A stretch of DNA of 42,046 nt from an uncultured Oscillospiraceae bacterium (GCA_944385395.1 CALWXA010000096.1:1-42046), one strand, 5' to 3'; counted from the stretch's first letter, positions 17,594 through 25,471 are shown. A program made the numbers and translations. Notes: generated by a model from the letters alone, not told the origin.

Positions 17594-17623
17594 AAAAAAG
17601 GCGGCCGCCTGCTGGCAGCCGCC
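17594..17623 (-). terminator. Terminator after the unknown gene at 17630-18040
   Basis: On the reverse strand GGCGGCTGCC, loop AGCA, GGCGGCCGCC and a TTTTTT run; the stem has a single G-U pair. Confidence 0.9.
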
Positions 17624-17629
17624 GCTGTG

Positions 17630-18040
17630 TCAGTCCATGTCCACGCTGATATGGTCGGTTCCGTTGCGCTCGAACTCATTGAGGTATTGCCCCATGCGCT
17701 CCATCACCTCATCGTAATTTTCCGGGGTGAGAGGGGGATCATCCAGATCCCGCAGGGCCAGCTCCTGGGCCAGGATCTCAAAGAACGTGGTGTCCTCATA
17801 GGCCATGATGGCCTCGTGGATACCCCCCTCGGCAAAGGCCCGGGAGGGGATCAGCTCTCCCTCATACAGCTCCGTCAGGGCCGCCATGCCGTGATTGAGA
17901 CAGTGGGAAAAGATCAGGCTCTCCACCTGGTCATACTGGCGGATCCGGTCGTCTCCCCGGGTGGAGTTGAGGACCCAGTTGCCTATGTACACCAGATCCA
18001 GCAGACGCCGGAACTGCTTTTCGCTCATTTTGATCTCCAT
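17630..18040 (-). CDS. Conserved-looking hypothetical protein, 136 residues
   Basis: I do not recognise this gene. The product is a soluble, acidic, mostly helical protein with no signal peptide or membrane span. The N-terminal part reads EKQFRRLLDLVYIGNWVLNS, and a later stretch is rich in Glu, Tyr and Leu; no Cys pair or catalytic motif is visible. The start at 18040 has GGAGGT six bases before it, better than the in-frame ATG at 18082. It is bounded by its own terminator and a TATAAT element, so it is probably monocistronic. Codon use looks like that of the neighbours. Confidence 0.72.
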   Translation of the reverse strand: MEIKMSEKQFRRLLDLVYIGNWVLNSTRGDDRIRQYDQVESLIFSHCLNHGMAALTELYEGELIPSRAFAEGGIHEAIMAYEDTTFFEILAQELALRDLDDPPLTPENYDEVMERMGQYLNEFERNGTDHISVDMD

Positions 18041-18080
18041 GGTGCCACCTCCGATTCCTCTGCCCGAGATCTTTAGCTGC

Positions 18081-18086
18081 ATTATA
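18081..18086 (-). promoter_or_regulatory. -10 element of the unknown gene
   Basis: TATAAT on the reverse strand at 18086-18081, 40 bases before the start. No good -35 is seen at the expected distance. Confidence 0.45.
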
Positions 18087-18143
18087 GCAGACCAAGGCAG
18101 AAAATACTACAGAAAAAAGCGGGGAAAATCCCCAAAATTTAGC

Positions 18144-18172
18144 TTGTGAACGGGGCTTTTGAATAGTATAAT
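18144..18172 (+). promoter_or_regulatory. Sigma-A promoter of murI-DUF1934-argS
   Basis: TTGTGA (18144-18149), 17 bases, TATAAT (18167-18172), followed by AAGGAGG (18191-18197) and the murI ATG. Confidence 0.88.
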
Positions 18173-18204
18173 GTATGAGTTACCATATTCAAGGAGGCCC
18201 TTGT

Positions 18205-19017
18205 ATGGACCCGAGACCTGTAGGGGTATTCGACTCCGGACTGGGCGGTCTTACCGCCGTCCATGAGCTGCGCCGGATCCTCCCTTCTGAAAACATTATA
18301 TACTTCGGCGACACGTCCCGTGTCCCTTACGGCGGAAGAAGTGCGGAAATTTTGCTGCAGTATGCCCGTCAGGATGTCCGCTTCCTGCGCTCGTTTGATA
18401 TCAAAGCAGTGCTGGTGGCCTGCGGCACCGTGTCTACCACGGCGCTGCCCGCCCTGCAGCAGGAGAGCGATCTGCCGGTGTTGGGGGTGGTGGAGCCGGC
18501 CTGCCGCCGTGCCGCCGTGCGAACCAAGAACAAGCGTGTGGGACTTATTGCCACGGCCGCTTCGGTGCGTTCCGGCGCCTATGAGCGGACGCTGCGGCGT
18601 CTGGACCCGGAGATCACCGTGGTGGGCAAGGCCTGTCCGCTGTTTGTGCCCCTGGTGGAAAACGGACGGTTCCGACGAGGTGACACGGTGATCGAAACCG
18701 TGGCCCGGGAATATCTGGAGCCCATGAAGGACCTGGGACTGGATACCCTGATCCTGGGCTGTACCCATTATCCGCTGCTGACGGAGATCATCGGTGAGAT
18801 CATGGGCCCGGAAGTAGAGCTCATCAACGTGGGGCAGGAATCCGCCTGGGAGCTCAAGCGCACGCTGCAGAGCCTGGACCTGCTGGCCCCGGAGGGCAGC
18901 GGCGGCGTGGATCTGTACGCCAGCGACCAGCCGGAGGATTTTGCTCTGCAGGCCGGCCGCTTTCTGCAGCAGCAGCTTCAGGGCACCGTCCACGGCGTGG
19001 ATATTCATCGGTATTGA
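18205..19017 (+). CDS. murI: Glutamate racemase MurI
   Basis: A 270-residue cofactor-independent racemase that makes D-glutamate for peptidoglycan. The two catalytic cysteines are Cys73 (VACGTVST) and Cys186 (LGCTHYP), and the N-terminal GVFDSGLGGLT and YFGDTSRVPYG are typical. The start at 18205 is set by AAGGAGG seven bases upstream; an in-frame ATG at 18175 overlaps the promoter region and lacks such a site. The DUF1934 gene begins three bases after the stop, so it is first in a cell-wall/translation operon with argS. Confidence 0.95.
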   Translation: MDPRPVGVFDSGLGGLTAVHELRRILPSENIIYFGDTSRVPYGGRSAEILLQYARQDVRFLRSFDIKAVLVACGTVSTTALPALQQESDLPVLGVVEPACRRAAVRTKNKRVGLIATAASVRSGAYERTLRRLDPEITVVGKACPLFVPLVENGRFRRGDTVIETVAREYLEPMKDLGLDTLILGCTHYPLLTEIIGEIMGPEVELINVGQESAWELKRTLQSLDLLAPEGSGGVDLYASDQPEDFALQAGRFLQQQLQGTVHGVDIHRY

Positions 19018-19020
19018 GCC

Positions 19021-19425
19021 ATGGAAGAGCATGTTGTTGTAACGGTGCGCAGCACCAGCCGCTATGAGGGCGGGGAGGAAACCGCCGTCTTTCACGGCCG
19101 GGGTCTGCTGCGCCGTCAGGAAGGCGCCTGGCGCCTGCGGTATACGGCCTCCACGCCGGAGGGCGGCCGTCTTGCTTCGGAAGTCCGGCTGGAAGGGGAC
19201 TGCGCCTTTTTGCAGACCCTGGGCCCTGAGGGCTATACGCTGCCGCTGGATCTGCATCAGGCCACCACAGCCCGGATCCCTACGGCGGCAGGCATATTAC
19301 CAATCACCGTCCATACCCGGCATCTGCGCTGGGATGAGGACGGCATCCAAATGGCCTACACCCTGCTGGCCGGGAAAGAGACCCTTTCCCAGCTGGAAGT
19401 AGCCATCCAACTGCACAAGGAATAA
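19021..19425 (+). CDS. DUF1934 family protein (YwiB-like)
   Basis: A 134-residue predicted beta-barrel protein of the DUF1934 family. Alternating hydrophobic strands, for example VVVTVRSTSRY, GRGLLRRQEGAWRLRYTA and LPITVHTRHLRW, are in keeping with the calycin-like fold known for YwiB. No signal peptide or membrane span. In Bacillus the YwiB gene is also directly upstream of argS, and the same order here supports the call. It lies three bases after murI and 12 before argS. Function unknown. Confidence 0.85.
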   Translation: MEEHVVVTVRSTSRYEGGEETAVFHGRGLLRRQEGAWRLRYTASTPEGGRLASEVRLEGDCAFLQTLGPEGYTLPLDLHQATTARIPTAAGILPITVHTRHLRWDEDGIQMAYTLLAGKETLSQLEVAIQLHKE

Positions 19426-19437
19426 GGAGAGATAACC

Positions 19438-21180
19438 ATGATCAATATGATCCAAAAAGCCAAAGATCAGGTGCTGCAGCTGACCCTGGCCGCCCTGCAC
19501 CGTGCCCAGGAGGAGGGGCTGCTGCCGGAGGTATCCGTCACCCCCTCGGTGGAGATCCCCAAGGATACCGCCAACGGCGACTATACCACCACCTTCTGCC
19601 TGGCTGCCGCCAAGGCCATGAAGATGAATCCCCGCCAGGTGGCCCAGCTGCTGCTGGAGCGTCTGGATTTGACGGATTCCTATTTTACCTCCGTGGAGAT
19701 CGCCGGTCCCGGCTTCCTGAACTTCCGGCTGGGCAGCAAGTGGTTTGCCGAGACGGTGTCTGCCATTGAGACCGAGGGCGCAGCCTACGGCAGCAACGAT
19801 ACCCTCAGCGGCAAGAAGTACATGGTGGAATTTGTCTCCGCCAATCCCACCGGCCCTATGCATATGGGCAACGCCCGGGGCGGCGTGCTGGGCGATACCC
19901 TGGCCTCCGTGCTGCAGAAATCCGGCGCATCGGTGTGGCGTGAGTTCTATGTCAACGATGCCGGCAACCAGATCGAGAAGTTTGCCAAGAGCCTGGAGGC
20001 CCGTTACCTGCAGATTCTGGAGGGCGAGGACGCCGTGGAATTCCCGGAAGACGGCTATCACGGCGACGATATCCGCCAGTTGGCCCAGGCCTTCTATGAC
20101 CAGGAAGGGGACAAGTACCACCACTGCAGCCAGCAGGAGCGGCATGACGCTCTGGCCAAGTTCGGCCTGAGCCGCAACATCCCCAAGATGCAGTACGACC
20201 TGGCCCGGTACGGCATCCACTACGACCAGTGGTTCTTTGAGTCATCCCTCCATGAGAGCGGCTATGTGGCCCAGACGGTGGACGAGCTTACCGCCCGGGG
20301 CTATACCTATGAGAAGGACGGCGCCCTGTGGCTCAAGACCAGTGAGATCATGGCTGAAAACCTCCGCAAGGAAGGCAAGAGCGATGAGCAGATCGAAAAG
20401 CTGGGTCTGAAGGACGACGTACTGCGCCGGGGCAACGGCTTCTACACCTACTTTGCCGCCGATATCGCCTATCACCGGAACAAATTCGCCGTCCGGGGCT
20501 TTGATAAGGTCATCAACATCTGGGGCGCCGACCACCACGGCCATGTGGCCCGGCTGAAGGGTGCCATGGACGCTCTGGGTCTGGACGGTACCCACCGCCT
20601 GGATGTGGTGCTGATGCAGCTGGTGAAGCTGGTGCGGGACGGCGAAGTGGTGCGTATGAGCAAGCGTACCGGCAAGGCCATCAGCCTCACGGACCTGCTG
20701 GATGAGATCCCGGTGGATGCCTGCCGCTACTTCTTCAACGCAAAGCCCGATACCCAGATGGAGTTCGACCTGGGCCTGGCGGTGCGGGAGGACAGCGAGA
20801 ACCCGGTGTACTATGTCCAGTACGCCCATGCCCGGATCTGCACGCTGCTGAAGAACCTGGCCCAGGAGGGCTATGCCGTTCCGGCGGCAGCGGATGTGGA
20901 CTGCTCCGTGCTGCAGCATGAGACGGAGCTGGCGGTGATCAAGGAGCTGGCCCGCTACAGCCAGGTGGTGCAGCTGGCGGCCCGGGACTATGACCCCAGC
21001 CACATCAACCGCTACCTGACGGAGCTCTCCGCCGCTTTCCACAAGTTCTACAGCGCCTGCCGCATCAAGGGCGAGGAGGAACCGGTGCTGTACGCCCGGC
21101 TGAAGCTGGCCGACACGGTGCGCAGCGTGCTGCGCAACGCCATGGACCTCATCGGCTGCAGCGCTCCGGAACAGATGTAA
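19438..21180 (+). CDS. argS: Arginyl-tRNA synthetase
   Basis: A 580-residue class I synthetase that charges tRNA-Arg. The HIGH-type motif is HMGN at 142-145 within SANPTGPMHMGNARGG, and the KMSKS-type loop is RMSKR at 406-410. The N-terminal ArgS-specific additional domain (1-100) and the C-terminal DALR anticodon-binding helices (from about 470, VYYVQYAHARICTLLKN) are complete. Start by family alignment; the sequence AAGGAGAG lies before the ATG. It ends the murI operon; a weak hairpin follows. Confidence 0.97.
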   Translation: MINMIQKAKDQVLQLTLAALHRAQEEGLLPEVSVTPSVEIPKDTANGDYTTTFCLAAAKAMKMNPRQVAQLLLERLDLTDSYFTSVEIAGPGFLNFRLGSKWFAETVSAIETEGAAYGSNDTLSGKKYMVEFVSANPTGPMHMGNARGGVLGDTLASVLQKSGASVWREFYVNDAGNQIEKFAKSLEARYLQILEGEDAVEFPEDGYHGDDIRQLAQAFYDQEGDKYHHCSQQERHDALAKFGLSRNIPKMQYDLARYGIHYDQWFFESSLHESGYVAQTVDELTARGYTYEKDGALWLKTSEIMAENLRKEGKSDEQIEKLGLKDDVLRRGNGFYTYFAADIAYHRNKFAVRGFDKVINIWGADHHGHVARLKGAMDALGLDGTHRLDVVLMQLVKLVRDGEVVRMSKRTGKAISLTDLLDEIPVDACRYFFNAKPDTQMEFDLGLAVREDSENPVYYVQYAHARICTLLKNLAQEGYAVPAAADVDCSVLQHETELAVIKELARYSQVVQLAARDYDPSHINRYLTELSAAFHKFYSACRIKGEEEPVLYARLKLADTVRSVLRNAMDLIGCSAPEQM

Positions 21181-21193
21181 TACGAACCAATGG

Positions 21194-21225
21194 AGGGACA
21201 GGCCCGCAGGGGACTGTCCCTTCTT
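21194..21225 (+). terminator. Weak candidate terminator after argS
   Basis: GGGACAG (21194-21200) pairs with CTGTCCC (21214-21220), followed by an imperfect T-rich stretch. Confidence 0.5.
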
Positions 21226-21240
21226 GTTCCGCAGCACCGG

Positions 21241-21279
21241 ACTCTACGCTGCGCATAGGGGGAGAAACTCTACGCTGCG
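21241..21279. repeat. 13-bp direct repeat upstream of the HTH regulator
   Basis: ACTCTACGCTGCG occurs at 21241-21253 and 21267-21279, with 13 bases between. The centre-to-centre distance of 26 bases and the position 57 bases before the regulator start suggest tandem operator sites, perhaps for autoregulation. Confidence 0.55.
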
Positions 21280-21336
21280 TGTGTGGTTTATCCGGCGGAT
21301 TTTTGGTATCTTTCCATCAGAAGGGAGGAACAGGAC

Positions 21337-21942
21337 ATGGATCAGATCAGGATCGGCCAATTCATTGCGCAGACCAGAAGATCCCGGGGGCTGACCCAGA
21401 AGCAGCTGGCACAGCTGCTGTCCATCAGCGATAAGACCGTATCCAAATGGGAGTGCGGCAAGGGACTGCCGGAGGTCTCGCTGATGCTTCCGCTGTGCCG
21501 GGCGCTGGAGATCACCGTGAATGATCTTTTGGCTGGCCACCGGGTCGATCAAGGGGAGTACCAGAAAACTGCGGAGGAAAATATGATGGACTTGATGCGG
21601 GAAAATGAAGAGAATCGGAAAAAACTGGCTTTGTCTGCCATCTGCGGCGGTATGACCGTTCTGGCGGTCTGCTCGCTGGTGGTGATTGCGTCCTTTATGG
21701 AACTGCCTGCGGCGGCGCGGGTGGTACTGGTGCTGCTGGCCATAGCGGCGGCGGTGGTGGGCATCGGCGGCGCTGCTGTGCTGGATGTGGGAGCCGGGTA
21801 TTACCAGTGCCCCCACTGCGGGACGCTGTTCGTGCCTACCATGACTGCCTATGTCAAGGGCTACCATACCATCACCAGACGCCGCCTTACCTGTCCGGAA
21901 TGCGGCGTCACCAGTATGTGCCGCCGTCGAATCACCCGATAA
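21337..21942 (+). CDS. XRE-family HTH regulator with membrane spans and zinc ribbon
   Basis: A 201-residue protein. Residues 4-62 form an XRE/Cro-type helix-turn-helix (GLTQKQLAQLLSISDKTVSKWE). Two hydrophobic spans at about 104-125 and 128-150 follow, and the C-terminus has CPHCG and CPECG pairs that look like a zinc ribbon. HTH proteins with a membrane domain are frequent in Clostridia, and most have no assigned signal. The ATG at 21337 has AAGGGAGG eight bases before it. It is monocistronic, bounded downstream by a long bidirectional hairpin. The direct repeat at 21241-21279 may be its operator. Confidence 0.85.
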   Translation: MDQIRIGQFIAQTRRSRGLTQKQLAQLLSISDKTVSKWECGKGLPEVSLMLPLCRALEITVNDLLAGHRVDQGEYQKTAEENMMDLMRENEENRKKLALSAICGGMTVLAVCSLVVIASFMELPAAARVVLVLLAIAAAVVGIGGAAVLDVGAGYYQCPHCGTLFVPTMTAYVKGYHTITRRRLTCPECGVTSMCRRRITR

Positions 21943-21949
21943 ATCAGCA

Positions 21950-21994
21950 TATAAGAGAAGATCCTGTTGAAAACCAACAGGATCTTCTCTTATA
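21950..21994. terminator. Long bidirectional terminator hairpin
   Basis: A perfect 20-bp inverted repeat (21950-21969 and 21975-21994, starting TATAAGAGAAG) with a five-base loop between the convergent HTH gene and spmB. The spmB stop lies in its right arm. Confidence 0.85.
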
Positions 21995-22511
21995 CTCCCA
22001 TCAACAGCCGTACCGCCAGGGCGGAAAATACGAATCCCGCCAGATCTGCCGTCAGGGCGGCAGGGATGGTGTACCGGGTGCGGCGGATGCCGGCGGCGCC
22101 GAAATACACAGCGACGGTGTAAAAGGTGGTCTCCGTAGACCCCAGCATCACCGCCGCCACCCGTCCGATGTAGGAATCCGGCCCGTACTGCGCCATGATG
22201 TCGCTGCCGGCAGCCAGCGCCCCGGAGCCGCTGACAGGCCGGATCAGCAGCAGCGCCGTCACCTCCGGGGGAATGCCCAGAGCTTCCATCACCGGGGAGA
22301 GGAGAGCCGTCAGAGCTTCCAGAGCCCCGGATGCCCGGAGCATATACACCGCCGACAGCAGGGCCACCAGGGACGGCAGGATCCGGGTGATGACACTGAG
22401 CCCCTGACCCGCCCCGGCGGTGAGGGCGGCGTATACATCCACCTTGCGGTACAACGCCGCCACCGCTGCCGCCAGCAGCAGACCCGGCACTACATATACG
22501 GAAAAGTCCAT
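21990..22511 (-). CDS. spmB: Spore maturation protein B
   Basis: A 173-residue membrane protein of the nucleoside-recognition (gate) family. The conserved RPVSGSGALAAGSDIMAQYGPDS segment, near residue 92, and LGSTETTFYTVAVYFGAAGIRRTRY identify it as SpmB, needed for spore core dehydration in Bacillus. Four to five membrane spans. The ATG at 22511 lies one base after the spmA stop, so the two are coupled. Length matches the Bacillus protein (178). Likely expressed in the mother cell, although no clear sigma-E site was found. Confidence 0.93.
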   Translation of the reverse strand: MDFSVYVVPGLLLAAAVAALYRKVDVYAALTAGAGQGLSVITRILPSLVALLSAVYMLRASGALEALTALLSPVMEALGIPPEVTALLLIRPVSGSGALAAGSDIMAQYGPDSYIGRVAAVMLGSTETTFYTVAVYFGAAGIRRTRYTIPAALTADLAGFVFSALAVRLLMGV

Positions 22512-22512
22512 C

Positions 22513-23091
22513 TCAGTCCCTCCACACCGCCTGCAGGCACCGTGCCGCCAGCAGGCCTGCCGCCACCGACAGTACCGAGGCCAGCCATACCGCCGGCAGG
22601 ATGTCAAAGGGCGCAGCGCTGCCGCAGGCCGCCCGGACGCTGGCTACCGTGGTGGGCAGCAGCTGGATGGAGGCGGTGTTCAGCACCACCAGGCGGCACA
22701 GCTCATCGCTGGCTACCCCCTCGCAGCCGTAGGCCATCCGCCGTGCCGCCCGGATGCCCAGAGGCGTGGCGGCGTTCCCCAGTCCCAGCATATTGGCCGA
22801 AACGTTGGCCGACAGTGCTGCCAGCGTTTCCTCGTCCCGGGATGCCCGAGGCAGCAGCCGCCGCAGTACCGGCCGGAACAGCCGTCCCAGGCCCCGGGCC
22901 AGACCGCAGCGCTCCAAAAGTTCCATCACGCCCATCCACAGACATACCGCACCCGCCATGCCCAGACACAGATCCACCGCAGCGGCGGCACCGGACAGGG
23001 CGGCGGCAGCCACATCTTCCATTTCGCCGGCGGCTGTCCCGTATACCACGGAAATGCCTACCATGGCCGTCCAGACCCACGCCATTGCCAT
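22513..23091 (-). CDS. spmA: Spore maturation protein A
   Basis: A 192-residue membrane protein of the same gate family, the partner of SpmB. Key segments are NVSANMLGLGNAATPLGIRAA and LVVLNTASIQLLPTTVASVRA, both typical of SpmA. The start at 23091 follows GAGGTGAT at five bases; a second in-frame ATG two codons later is possible. The ribosome binding site lies inside an inverted repeat (23094-23109). It is divergent from the AbrB-type regulator gene across a 159-base gap. Confidence 0.93.
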   Translation of the reverse strand: MAMAWVWTAMVGISVVYGTAAGEMEDVAAAALSGAAAAVDLCLGMAGAVCLWMGVMELLERCGLARGLGRLFRPVLRRLLPRASRDEETLAALSANVSANMLGLGNAATPLGIRAARRMAYGCEGVASDELCRLVVLNTASIQLLPTTVASVRAACGSAAPFDILPAVWLASVLSVAAGLLAARCLQAVWRD

Positions 23092-23093
23092 TC

Positions 23094-23109
23094 TATCACC
23101 TCGGTGATA
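23094..23109. promoter_or_regulatory. Inverted repeat covering the spmA ribosome binding site
   Basis: TATCACC, TC, GGTGATA. On the reverse strand the GAGG core falls in the loop of the possible RNA hairpin. It may control spmA translation or be a repressor site. Confidence 0.45.
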
Positions 23110-23169
23110 TATATGCACAGGAACGGCTGCGTAATTCCTGTATAAATTGTCGAAAACGCCGGAACATGA

Positions 23170-23198
23170 TTGACAAATGGAGAAACTTGTGTCACAAT
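23170..23198 (+). promoter_or_regulatory. Candidate promoter of the AbrB-type gene
   Basis: TTGACA (23170-23175), 17 bases, CACAAT (23193-23198). The -35 is perfect; the -10 matches four of six. Confidence 0.65.
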
Positions 23199-23218
23199 AA
23201 ACAAACAAGATCCGCTGC

Positions 23219-23232
23219 TGAAAACGTTTTCG
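23219..23232 (+). promoter_or_regulatory. cre-like site (candidate CcpA operator)
   Basis: TGAAAACGTTTTCG contains the palindrome GAAAACGTTTTC and matches the catabolite-response element pattern TGnAAnCGnTnnCA except for the last base. It lies just downstream of the expected transcription start. Confidence 0.45.
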
Positions 23233-23250
23233 AAGTTGAGGTGAATTGCT

Positions 23251-23493
23251 GTGAAATCAACCGGCATTGTACGAAGAGTGGATGAGCTGGGCCGCATCGT
23301 GCTGCCCATTGAACTGCGGCGTACTTTGGATATCGCAGAAAAGGATGCCCTGGAGATCTATGTGGACGGCGCCTGCGTCATTCTGAAAAAACACAGCCCC
23401 AGCTGCGTGTTCTGTGAAGGCGCAAAGGATATCTCCGTATTCAAGGGCAAAAATGTCTGCAGCAAATGCCGGCAGGAGTTGGCGGGTAAGTGA
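23251..23493 (+). CDS. AbrB/SpoVT-type transition-state regulator
   Basis: An 80-residue DNA-binding protein. Residues 1-48 form the swapped-hairpin AbrB domain (GIVRRVDELGRIVLPIELRR). The tail has two CxxC pairs (CVFC and CSKC), a zinc-ribbon-like end common in clostridial AbrB homologues. The start is GTG at 23251, with TTGAGGTG eight bases before it. It has its own promoter, a cre-like site in the leader and a strong terminator behind it. Role in growth-phase or sporulation control is inferred from the family. Confidence 0.88.
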   Translation: MKSTGIVRRVDELGRIVLPIELRRTLDIAEKDALEIYVDGACVILKKHSPSCVFCEGAKDISVFKGKNVCSKCRQELAGK

Positions 23494-23573
23494 TGGCCGG
23501 AAGGTTACTCCGCACCGCTTTCCCACGGTTCCCCCATGGCACTGCCTGCGGCAGTGCGTTTCCCAATGATAAA

Positions 23574-23615
23574 AAGGAAGTCCCGGCGCTGATGCGCCGG
23601 GGCTTCCTTTTTTTA
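23574..23615. terminator. Strong bidirectional terminator
   Basis: A 16-bp stem (AAGGAAGTCCCGGCGC against GCGCCGGGGCTTCCTT, one G-T pair) with a TGAT loop, flanked by A and T runs, between the AbrB-type gene and the convergent rsmI. A smaller hairpin GCACTGCC/GGCAGTGC lies at 23539-23557. Confidence 0.93.
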
Positions 23616-23633
23616 TATAGCGGGCAAGGAGCA

Positions 23634-24461
23634 TCACTCCTGCAGCGCCGCCTGATAGAGTTCGTTTTTCCCAAGCCCCGTCTGCTGGGCCACCTGCCGG
23701 ACGGCGTCTTTCATACGGACCCCTTCCTGCCGCAGCTGCCGCACCTGCTCCACCGCCTGTTCCATGGTGACGGTGGGGCCGCTTTCCGGCTGCGCGCCGC
23801 CCAGTACCAGCACGAATTCGCCCCGTGGCTCTGCAGTCTGGTAATAGGCCACCGCCTGGGCCAGGGTGGTGCGCCGGGTCTCCTCGTGGAGCTTGGTGAG
23901 CTCCCGGCACAGGGCGATGGGCCGGTCTCCCAACAGCTCCAGCATGTCCGCCAGGGTGGCACGGAGCTTATGGGGCGCTTCGTGGAAAATCAGGGTCCGC
24001 TCCTCATCCTTGAGCTGCGCCAGCCGCTGCCGCCGCTCGTTTTTGTTGGCGGGCAGGAACCCTTCAAACACGAACCGCCCGGTGGGCAGTCCCGATACCG
24101 ACAGGGCCGTCACGGCGGCACAGCAGCCGGGAATGCTCTGTACGGTGATGCCGTTTTCAGCGCACAGACGTACCAGATCCTCGCCGGGATCGCTGATGGC
24201 CGGCGTTCCGGCATCGGTGATGAGGGCGCAGGTCTCCCCTGCCAGCAGCCGCTGCACAATGGCGCTGCCTGCGGCGGAGCGGTTGTGCTGATGATAGCTC
24301 ACCATAGGCTTTTTGATCTCCAGATGGTTCAGCAGCTTCCGGGATACCCGGGTATCCTCGGCGGCGATGAAATCCGCCTGTGCCAGAGTCTCCGCTCCCC
24401 GTGGGGACAGATCCCCCAGATTTCCGATGGGCGTAGCCACCAGATATAACATTCCTGCCAT
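23634..24461 (-). CDS. rsmI: 16S rRNA (cytidine1402-2'-O)-methyltransferase RsmI
   Basis: A 275-residue tetrapyrrole-methylase-fold enzyme that 2'-O-methylates C1402 in the decoding centre of 16S rRNA. Typical segments are LYLVATPIGNLGDLSPRG at the N-terminus, AAEDTRVSRKLLNHL, and LITDAGTPAISDPG with VQSIPGCCA. The start at 24461 follows AGAGGTG at about five bases. It begins four bases after the stop of the TrmN6-like gene; the same gene pair (yabB-yabC neighbourhood) occurs in Bacillus. Confidence 0.95.
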   Translation of the reverse strand: MAGMLYLVATPIGNLGDLSPRGAETLAQADFIAAEDTRVSRKLLNHLEIKKPMVSYHQHNRSAAGSAIVQRLLAGETCALITDAGTPAISDPGEDLVRLCAENGITVQSIPGCCAAVTALSVSGLPTGRFVFEGFLPANKNERRQRLAQLKDEERTLIFHEAPHKLRATLADMLELLGDRPIALCRELTKLHEETRRTTLAQAVAYYQTAEPRGEFVLVLGGAQPESGPTVTMEQAVEQVRQLRQEGVRMKDAVRQVAQQTGLGKNELYQAALQE

Positions 24462-24465
24462 GCTG

Positions 24466-25191
24466 TCACCTCTTGTCACGCAGATAGATGTGGTCCACTT
24501 CCTCTGTGGGTTTGCCGTCGGGCCTGGTGAGAATCAGCGGCGCTTCCACCGTCAGCCCGGTGCGTCCGCCCCGCCGGCATTCCAGCAGCAGCAGCGAGGG
24601 AGCCGTAGCGGCGCTGTGCTGTACCAGCCGCAGCCGCTTGGGTTCCAGACCCTGCTGCCGTGCCGTTTCCATCAGCTCCGCCATACGCCGGACGGGGAAT
24701 ACCAGAGCCAGCTGCCCGCCCCAGCGCAGGAGATACCGTGCGGCAGAGAGAACCTCCGCCAACGTGCAGCCGGTATCGAACCGTGCCGTGTCACGTGGGG
24801 AACGGCCGGTGGTGTAGCCGTCTGCGGTGTTGAAATAGGGGGGATTGGCCACCACCAGGTCGAAGGACCCGGCCTGGGGCAGCGCCTTGCGGTCCCGGAG
24901 ATCTGCCTGCAGGCACCGGACGGAGCCTTCCAGACCGTTGATGGAGGCGTTGCGCTGTGCCAGACGGCAGGCCTGGGGCAGAATCTCCACATTGGTGATC
25001 TCCAGCCCCGGTGCCCGGGCCAGCAGCAAAAGTCCCAGCAGTCCTGTGCCGGCCCCCAGATCGCACACCCGGCGGCACCGTCCCAGCCGGGGAAAGGCGG
25101 AGAGCAGAAACGAGTCCGTTCCCGGCGGGAACAGGGCGTCGTCGTAGAGAAGTCGGTACCCGCCGGGCCACAGCTGCTCCATTCTTTCCAT
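24466..25191 (-). CDS. TrmN6/YabB-like tRNA adenine-N6 methyltransferase
   Basis: A 241-residue class I SAM-dependent methyltransferase. Motif I is DLGAGTGLLG (44-53) and motif IV is NPPY (116-119), which marks an N6-adenine amino-methyltransferase. Homologues modify A37 of tRNA-Val in Escherichia coli (TrmN6), so a tRNA substrate is inferred. Start at 25191 because of AGGAGGT at six bases; a second ATG three codons later is possible. It is the promoter-proximal gene of the pair with rsmI. Confidence 0.88.
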   Translation of the reverse strand: MERMEQLWPGGYRLLYDDALFPPGTDSFLLSAFPRLGRCRRVCDLGAGTGLLGLLLLARAPGLEITNVEILPQACRLAQRNASINGLEGSVRCLQADLRDRKALPQAGSFDLVVANPPYFNTADGYTTGRSPRDTARFDTGCTLAEVLSAARYLLRWGGQLALVFPVRRMAELMETARQQGLEPKRLRLVQHSAATAPSLLLLECRRGGRTGLTVEAPLILTRPDGKPTEEVDHIYLRDKR

Positions 25192-25217
25192 ACCGCCACC
25201 TCCTGTGCGTTTCTCCC

Positions 25218-25246
25218 ATTGTAATATAAATGCCTCCGGGCTGCAA
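25218..25246 (-). promoter_or_regulatory. Promoter of the TrmN6-like gene and rsmI
   Basis: On the reverse strand TTGCAG (25246-25241), 17 bases, TACAAT (25223-25218). Confidence 0.75.
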
Positions 25247-25252
25247 GGACAT

Positions 25253-25287
25253 AAAAAAACACCGGACCCATCGTCCGGTGCTTTTTT
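25253..25287. terminator. Terminator after the ferredoxin gene
   Basis: CACCGGAC and GTCCGGTG (25260-25280) with a five-base loop, flanked by A and T runs on the two sides. Confidence 0.93.
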
Positions 25288-25297
25288 CAGTTTGCCA

Positions 25298-25471
25298 TTA
25301 TTCAGCGGGAGAGATAGCGCCGTTGGGGCAGGGATCGCTGCAGGAACCGCAGTCCAGGCAAGCATTGGCGTCGATGACGTACTGGCTGTCACCCTGGGAG
25401 ATAGCGCCGACGGGGCAAGCGTCTGCGCAAGCGCCGCAGCTGACGCAAGCAGAACCGATCTGATAAGCCAT
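25298..25471 (-). CDS. 2[4Fe-4S] ferredoxin
   Basis: A 57-residue clostridial-type ferredoxin, a low-potential electron carrier. Two cluster motifs are present: CVSCGACADACP and CLDCGSCSDPCP, each four cysteines in CxxCxxCxxxCP spacing. Full length for the family. GGAGGTG lies five bases before the ATG. The gene is monocistronic with its own promoter and terminator. Redox partners are not encoded nearby. Confidence 0.97.
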   Translation of the reverse strand: MAYQIGSACVSCGACADACPVGAISQGDSQYVIDANACLDCGSCSDPCPNGAISPAE

